This document shows, one piece after another, positions 59,107-64,000 of a stretch of DNA of 64,000 nucleotides. Both the position numbers and the translations under genes were made by a program. The DNA comes from Clostridiales bacterium UBA1738 (lineage in GTDB: Bacteria; Bacillota; Clostridia; UBA1381). The stretch spans positions 151,435 to 215,434 of the forward strand of contig DCIA01000013.1 in assembly GCA_002315735.1 (NCBI GenBank). Direction: 5' to 3'. Within the stretch, counting starts at the first letter, position 1. Each line of letters begins with the position of its first letter. The notes beneath the pieces were generated by a model. It was given only the letters and a program-made list of their open reading frames with translations, did not search any database and was not told where the DNA came from.

Positions 59107-62100
59107 TTAATTATTTTCAGTATGCAATTCATTTAGGCGCTGTAATAAAAACTTAATATTAGAAAGCATATTTTGTGTGCCTTCCAGCTTATATGTTATA
59201 ACAGGTTTTTTAGGATTTATTGAGCAAGTGGTTATATACTCGCCCATAATTAAGTCAACAAACGGAATTTCAAGTCTGTTTTCAGCAAATGTAAACAAAA
59301 TATTATTTCCCTTTTGCGAAATTTCCGTAATGCCGATTCTATTAGCAAGTGACTTTATAAGCGCCACTTCCAAAAGATTTCTAACCGCCCTTGGAATATC
59401 GCCAAATCTGTCAATTAATTCGTCTGTAATATCACTTGCGTCCTCTTCATTTTCAATACTTGCAATGCGTTTATAAGTATCAATTCTTACATTATTATTC
59501 TTAATATACCTATCAGAAATAAACGCATCAATATTAAGGTCAATAGTAGTTGTAATCTCAATTTTTTCAGGAAGCCCCTGCATTTCCCTTACACTATCTT
59601 CCAAAATTTTACAATACATATCATATCCAACAGAGTCAATATGACCGTGCTGCTCAGCCCCTAAAATATCACCTGCTCCCCTTATTTCAAGGTCACGCAT
59701 AGCAATTTTAAAGCCTGAGCCAAACTCTGTAAATTCCTTAATTGCAGAGAGCCTTTTTTCTGCTGTTTCAGATAGCATTCCGTCCTTTTTATAGGTAAAG
59801 TATGCATACGCATTTCTGCCGGAGCGTCCGACACGCCCTCTTAATTGATATAATTGAGATAATCCCATTCTATCTGCGTTTTCAATAATTATTGTGTTCG
59901 CATTCGGAATATCAAGACCTGTTTCGATAATTGTTGTACACACCAAAATATCTGTTGTACCATTTACCATATCAAACATAATATCTTCCAGTTCATTTTC
60001 CTTCATTTTGCCGTGGCCTACTGCTACATTTGCGTCAGGAATTTTTGATTTTATCCATTCTGCCACTCTATATATACCCGAAACTCTATTATACAAATAG
60101 AAAACTTGACCGCCTCTTGCAAGTTCTTTTCTTATTGCATCTAAAATTACATATTCATTATGCTCTAAAACATATGTTGCAACAGGAAATCTGTTTTCAG
60201 GCGGAGTTTCCAAAATGCTCATATCTCTTACCGATACCATAGCCATATGGAGCGTTCTTGGAATTGGAGTTGCACTCATAGACAAAACATCAATATTCTT
60301 TTTAAGTTCCTTTAATTTTTCCTTATGTGCAACACCAAAACGTTGTTCTTCGTCAATTACCAAAAGTCCTAAATCTTTAAATACAACATCATTTTGCAAA
60401 AGTTTATGTGTTCCTATTATTATATCAATTTCACCTGTTTTTAGTTTTTTTAGAATTGATTTTTGTTCTTTTGCGCTTCTAAATCTTGAAAGCATTTCTA
60501 TTTTAATAGGAAAATCTTTCATTCTCTTTGAAAAGGTTTCATATTGCTGCATAGCCAAAATTGTTGTAGGGCAAAGGTATGCGACCTGTTTTGAGTCTGT
60601 TGCCGCTTTAAATGCTGCACGAAGTGCAATTTCGGTTTTTCCGTATCCGACATCGCCACACAAAAGTCGTTCCATTGGCTTTGTGCTTTGCATATCTTCC
60701 TTCACTTCTTCTATTGAGCGAAGTTGGTCTTCTGTTTCTTGGAATGCAAAAGTATCTTCAAAATCTCTTTGCCACGGCGTATCTTCCGAAAAAGCAAAGC
60801 CTTTGCTTTTTTCACGCTCGGCATAAAGCATTGTAAGTTGTTTTGCCATATCACGAGTTGCAGAGCGTACCTTTTTCTTTGTCTTATCCCACTCTGTTCC
60901 GCCAAGTTTATTCAGTTTTAATTCCTTATCGGTGTCCCCGGAATATTTATATAGCATATCAAGTTGGTCAACAGGCACATAAAGACTATCAGTACCCCTA
61001 TACGAGATGTGCAGATAATCCTTTGTCGCACCTTGAAGTGTGATTTTTTTGATGCCCATATACTTGCCAATTCCGTGTGCTCTATGAACGACATAATCGC
61101 CAACATTTATATCGGTGTATGACTTTAATCTATTTTTGTTATCAACATTTCGTTTTGATTTCTTCTTTGAAACATCAAAAATTTCTTGCTCTGAAATTAG
61201 GGTAAAATTAATCTCAGGATATTCAAATCCTTTGGGCATTTCGCCTCTTACTACAACCGTTTCTCCCTTTTCAAATTCAGGGTTTTCGTGGATATATCTA
61301 CATTTTATACCCTTTTCGTTTAGTGTTCCGACTAGGTTCTCTCCTCGGCTTCTTGTACTTACCAAAACTACCGTTGTGGCATTTTTTTCTTCTGCTTTTT
61401 TCAAATCATCGTAAAGATAATCAATTTTTCCGTGCAATGATACAGTGATTTTTGACTCAAAATTAAAGATTGATTTATACGAATAATTAATGCTTGTATG
61501 AGATAATGTATTTAATGACACAAGTGGCATTTTTTGAAGTTTTGCCGCAACATCGGTGTATTTCATCCAATAATTTGTAAAATCTCCGCAAACAAGATTT
61601 TTATCTTGCAAATCTTTTACCACTTCTCCGGCTTCCCATTCAAATGTCTTTGCTCTTTCGGCAATACGCTTTGGCTCTATTAAAAAGACTGTATAATCAT
61701 CATCAAAATAGTCCAAAAGAGTTGGTATTTCATCAAAAATAAGTCCTAAATATTTAGAAATTGCGTTGGGAATTATTCCTTCCTCTAAAAGTTCTTTATC
61801 CTTTTCGATGTTTTCAATAAGTTCCGACATATCGGTCTTTTTTCGTTTTAATTTTTTGACTGTTTCTGAAAGTTTTGAAACCAAATCTTCTTTATCAAAA
61901 TCTACAAGTTCCTTACACGGAATTATTTTTACACTGTCTAAATTATCAATAGAGCGTTGGGTTGTAACATCAAATTCACGAATTGAATCGACCTCTATAT
62001 CAAAAAACTCAATTCTAACCGGATTATCCATTTGTGGTGAGAAAATATCAAGTATTCCGCCTCTTATGGCAAATTGACCCTTACCTGAGATTTCCTCTTC

Positions 62101-62571
62101 CCTTGTATATCCCATTTTTACAAGTTTTTCTGTTAGTTCTTCAATTTCATAAGTTCCGTCTTGTAAAAGAGTAGTTGTATATTTTTCCATACATTTTTTA
62201 GGAAGAGTGTATGACAAAATACTTTCAAGTGACGCAACTGTAATTCCACCGTTTTGAGTTTCAGAAAGTGTTAGAAGCCTTGAATTTTCGCTAAATCTAT
62301 CGTGTGCATCAATATCAAAAAAGATATATTCCTTTGACGGAAAAACAAAAACACGGTCGCAAAAAAAACGGAGATTGTCCGAAAGCCTTGCCGCCTCTAA
62401 ATCGTTATAGGTTATTACAAGTGTTTTTTTCTTTTCTGATGCCTCATATATTAATTGTCCCCAAGAAGACTCTACAACTCCTGATATTGAAATCGGGGTT
62501 TTTCCATTTTTTAGAGCAACAGAAAAATCGGAATATTCTCTATATCCCGATAGTAAGTTTTTGAAATTCAT
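59107..62571 (-). CDS. mfd: transcription-repair coupling factor
   Basis: SF2 translocase that removes stalled RNA polymerase and recruits UvrA. The 1154 residues include the N-terminal UvrB-homology part, the CarD-like RNA-polymerase interaction domain (VGDYVVHRAHGIGKYMG near 495), the RecG-like motor with Walker A GDVGYGKTE near 640 and DEEQRFGV, the QLRGRVGRSGR motif VI near 930, and the C-terminal TRCF domain. The ATG at 62571 has AGGTG 6 bases upstream; a GTG three codons earlier is less likely. It lies between pth and prsA. Confidence 0.97.
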   Translation of the reverse strand: MNFKNLLSGYREYSDFSVALKNGKTPISISGVVESSWGQLIYEASEKKKTLVITYNDLEAARLSDNLRFFCDRVFVFPSKEYIFFDIDAHDRFSENSRLLTLSETQNGGITVASLESILSYTLPKKCMEKYTTTLLQDGTYEIEELTEKLVKMGYTREEEISGKGQFAIRGGILDIFSPQMDNPVRIEFFDIEVDSIREFDVTTQRSIDNLDSVKIIPCKELVDFDKEDLVSKLSETVKKLKRKKTDMSELIENIEKDKELLEEGIIPNAISKYLGLIFDEIPTLLDYFDDDYTVFLIEPKRIAERAKTFEWEAGEVVKDLQDKNLVCGDFTNYWMKYTDVAAKLQKMPLVSLNTLSHTSINYSYKSIFNFESKITVSLHGKIDYLYDDLKKAEEKNATTVVLVSTRSRGENLVGTLNEKGIKCRYIHENPEFEKGETVVVRGEMPKGFEYPEINFTLISEQEIFDVSKKKSKRNVDNKNRLKSYTDINVGDYVVHRAHGIGKYMGIKKITLQGATKDYLHISYRGTDSLYVPVDQLDMLYKYSGDTDKELKLNKLGGTEWDKTKKKVRSATRDMAKQLTMLYAEREKSKGFAFSEDTPWQRDFEDTFAFQETEDQLRSIEEVKEDMQSTKPMERLLCGDVGYGKTEIALRAAFKAATDSKQVAYLCPTTILAMQQYETFSKRMKDFPIKIEMLSRFRSAKEQKSILKKLKTGEIDIIIGTHKLLQNDVVFKDLGLLVIDEEQRFGVAHKEKLKELKKNIDVLSMSATPIPRTLHMAMVSVRDMSILETPPENRFPVATYVLEHNEYVILDAIRKELARGGQVFYLYNRVSGIYRVAEWIKSKIPDANVAVGHGKMKENELEDIMFDMVNGTTDILVCTTIIETGLDIPNANTIIIENADRMGLSQLYQLRGRVGRSGRNAYAYFTYKKDGMLSETAEKRLSAIKEFTEFGSGFKIAMRDLEIRGAGDILGAEQHGHIDSVGYDMYCKILEDSVREMQGLPEKIEITTTIDLNIDAFISDRYIKNNNVRIDTYKRIASIENEEDASDITDELIDRFGDIPRAVRNLLEVALIKSLANRIGITEISQKGNNILFTFAENRLEIPFVDLIMGEYITTCSINPKKPVITYKLEGTQNMLSNIKFLLQRLNELHTENN

Positions 62572-62597
62572 ATTTCTCACCTGCCGATAAGTAATTT

Positions 62598-63164
62598 TTA
62601 TTTTCCGTTATACTTATTCATAGCACTCTCTGTGTTATTAGTTATTATCTCTTTTATTGCGCCTTCTGCATTTATTATCGCTTTTTCCAAAACAGGAATT
62701 TGCTCTTTTGTAAAGCGTGACAACACAAAGTCAGCCAAATCTTGACTTTCGTGTTCTTTTTTGCCAACGCCTACTCTAACTCTTATAAATTGGTCGGAAT
62801 TTAATTGATAAATTATAGATTTCAAGCCATTGTGACCGCCTGCCGAACCACCTTTTCTAATGCGAATTCTGCCTTGGTCAAGGCTTATATCATCACTTAT
62901 TATTATAATTTTTTCAGGAGGAATTTTATAAAACGCAGCAAAATCACGAATACTATCTCCCGACAAATTCATAAATGTCTGTGGTTTTAATAAGATAACA
63001 TCTTCGCCACACATTGATGTTTTTTCGTAAAGACCTTTAAATTTTAGTTTTTTTACCTTAACACCAAGGTTATCACTAATGTAGTCTATGACTTCAAAGC
63101 CTATATTATGGCGAGTCATTTCATATTCTCTTCCGGGATTTCCAAGTCCTGCGATAAGATACAT
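62598..63164 (-). CDS. pth: peptidyl-tRNA hydrolase
   Basis: Releases peptides from prematurely dissociated peptidyl-tRNA. The 188 residues show GLGNPGREYEMTRHNIGF (catalytic His near residue 20), LKPQTFMNLSGDS near 59, the catalytic Asp in SDDISLDQGRIRIRKGGSAG, and GGHNGLKSI near 108. Gene order glmU-pth-mfd is conserved in Firmicutes and is kept here. It lies 4 bases after the glmU-like gene. Confidence 0.97.
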   Translation of the reverse strand: MYLIAGLGNPGREYEMTRHNIGFEVIDYISDNLGVKVKKLKFKGLYEKTSMCGEDVILLKPQTFMNLSGDSIRDFAAFYKIPPEKIIIISDDISLDQGRIRIRKGGSAGGHNGLKSIIYQLNSDQFIRVRVGVGKKEHESQDLADFVLSRFTKEQIPVLEKAIINAEGAIKEIITNNTESAMNKYNGK

Positions 63165-63168
63165 TTTA

Positions 63169-63873
63169 TCAGTCCCTCTTATCTTTCCAACCTGTTTTGT
63201 TTACCTGTCTTGCTCTTGCAATAGCAAGTGATTTTTCAGGCACTTCGTCGGTAATTGTTGAGCCCGCAGCAGTATATGCACCATCTTTTACTTCAACAGG
63301 GGCAACTAAGTTAGTATTACATCCGATAAAGCAGTCATCACCGATTTTACATCTGTGCTTTTTCTTTCCGTCATAGTTTACGGTAACCGTTCCACAACCG
63401 AAATTAACTCTCTTTCCAACATCACTGTCACCAACATAAGTTAAATGTGCAATCTTTGTGCCATCGTCAATAAACGCATTTTTAACTTCGACAAAGTCAC
63501 CGACTTTGACATCATTTGCAATCTTTGAGCCCGGTCTAATATAAGAAAATGGGCCTGCCAAAACATCATCACCAAGTTCTGCTGATACTGAAACAACAGA
63601 TAGAAGGTCACATCTATCTCCGACCTTTGTATCCACAAGTTTTGTTCCCATACCAATTACACAATCTTTACCTATCACTGTTTTTCCTTGAAGCATTACA
63701 TTTTGCTCAATAACTGTGCCACTGCCTATAACTACGTCTTCTTCAACATAGCAAGATGCAGGATTAATAAAAAGTACACCTTTTTCTTCAAGTTTTTTTA
63801 TAGTGTCTGCATTTTTTGAAAGATTTTTCTTCGCTCTTTCATAAGTCATCTCGGTTATTGTTCTCTCTGCCAT
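63169..63873 (-). CDS. glmU: stand-alone GlmU acetyltransferase domain (glucosamine-1-phosphate N-acetyltransferase)
   Basis: A 234-residue left-handed beta-helix protein equivalent to the C-terminal half of GlmU. It retains the acetyltransferase residues: GPFSYIRPG (Arg), VEVKNA (Lys), the catalytic His in AHLTYVGD, NYDGKKK, and the C-terminal ALAIARARQ-type tail (SLAIARARQVNKTGW). The N-terminal uridylyltransferase domain (about 230 residues in ordinary GlmU) is absent. An AGGAGAG ribosome site precedes the ATG and the upstream frame belongs to ribF, so this is a true short gene, not a truncation artefact. It occupies the canonical glmU place before pth-mfd; another enzyme must make UDP-GlcNAc. 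Confidence 0.88.
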   Translation of the reverse strand: MAERTITEMTYERAKKNLSKNADTIKKLEEKGVLFINPASCYVEEDVVIGSGTVIEQNVMLQGKTVIGKDCVIGMGTKLVDTKVGDRCDLLSVVSVSAELGDDVLAGPFSYIRPGSKIANDVKVGDFVEVKNAFIDDGTKIAHLTYVGDSDVGKRVNFGCGTVTVNYDGKKKHRCKIGDDCFIGCNTNLVAPVEVKDGAYTAAGSTITDEVPEKSLAIARARQVNKTGWKDKRD

Positions 63874-63874
63874 A

Positions 63875-64000
63875 TTACTTCTCTCCTTTTGCAACTATAA
63901 TATCTTTTTTTATCTGTTCTTTAAGTTCATCTAAACTATCGAACTTTATCTCATCTCTTATTTTATTCAAAAATTTAACAGTTATTATTTCGCCGTACAA
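63875..64000 (-). CDS. ribF: C-terminal end of riboflavin kinase/FAD synthetase, cut by window edge
   Basis: Only the last 41 codons are present. They read YGEIITVKFLNKIRDE then KFDSLDELKEQIKKDI, the typical C-terminal riboflavin-kinase ending of bifunctional RibF (phosphorylates riboflavin and adenylylates FMN). The stop lies one base upstream of the glmU-like ATG, and the glmU ribosome site is inside this gene, so they are one transcript. The assignment rests on this short conserved tail. Confidence 0.8.
   Translation of the reverse strand: MYGEIITVKFLNKIRDEIKFDSLDELKEQIKKDIIVAKGEK

Noticed and set aside
60215..60826. 203-codon plus-strand ORF within mfd
   Set aside because: Antisense shadow of conserved mfd motor motifs.
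63169..63873. glmU pseudogene
   Set aside because: It has an intact frame, ribosome site, proper stop and conserved catalytic residues, so it is a functional short gene.

Overview
The window is a 64 kb piece of a low-G+C Gram-positive chromosome, most likely an anaerobic, endospore-forming member of the Clostridia. Pointers are WhiA, HPr kinase, SpoIIP, a SpoIVFB-like protease, PerR next to rubrerythrin, S-layer-homology (SLH) proteins, strong AGGAGG ribosome sites and sigma-A promoters with 16-17 bp spacers, often with an extended TGn -10. It is gene dense and almost entirely core genome. I saw no rRNA, tRNA, CRISPR array, transposase or intact prophage.

Layout. (a) 1-7.1 kb, minus strand: hprK-murB-rapZ-whiA-dnaE. 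(b) 7.3-12.6 kb, plus: rpmB; murA-walJ-rlmH; a ClpE-like unfoldase. (c) 12.6-20.95 kb, plus: a Phe/Tyr-rich leader peptide and attenuator hairpin, then pheA-aroB-aroC-aroE/aroK fusion-aroQ-aroA-tyrA-aroF. These genes encode all seven shikimate-pathway steps plus the committed steps to phenylalanine and tyrosine. (d) 20.95-30.3 kb, minus: a seven-gene run trmL-degV-apgM-ytvI-like-metG-proS-nucleotide-sugar dehydratase. (e) 30.3-33.5 kb: yihY, a large FAD oxidoreductase, and an XRE regulator/membrane protein pair behind a 30-bp perfect palindrome. (f) 33.6-38.75 kb, plus: ftsH and lysS. The 3' end of lysS has been displaced by a 1.6-kb, visibly G+C-richer insert flanked by a 17-bp direct repeat. 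The insert carries a probable yjdF riboswitch, yjdF and a GyrI-like gene. (g) 38.75-45.7 kb: apbE, rbgA, lepB and rplS (minus); spoIIP, a SpoIVFB-like gene, perR and rbr (plus); rpmA and rplU (minus), with probable r-protein leaders. (h) 45.7-64 kb, minus: eamA and mazG; a secreted protein with a 63-residue companion; typA-yhbY-nadD/yqeK fusion; two SLH proteins, cls and vanZ; and ribF-glmU(C-terminal half)-pth-mfd-prsA.

The most interesting items are: the aromatic leader-peptide attenuator in front of the whole shikimate/Phe/Tyr operon; the yjdF-riboswitch cassette inserted at the lysS 3' end with both junctions still legible; the free-standing GlmU acetyltransferase; the linked absence of prp and of the L27 N-terminal extension; and the autoregulatory-looking XRE/membrane pair. 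All calls come from reading the sequence, and no database search was run.
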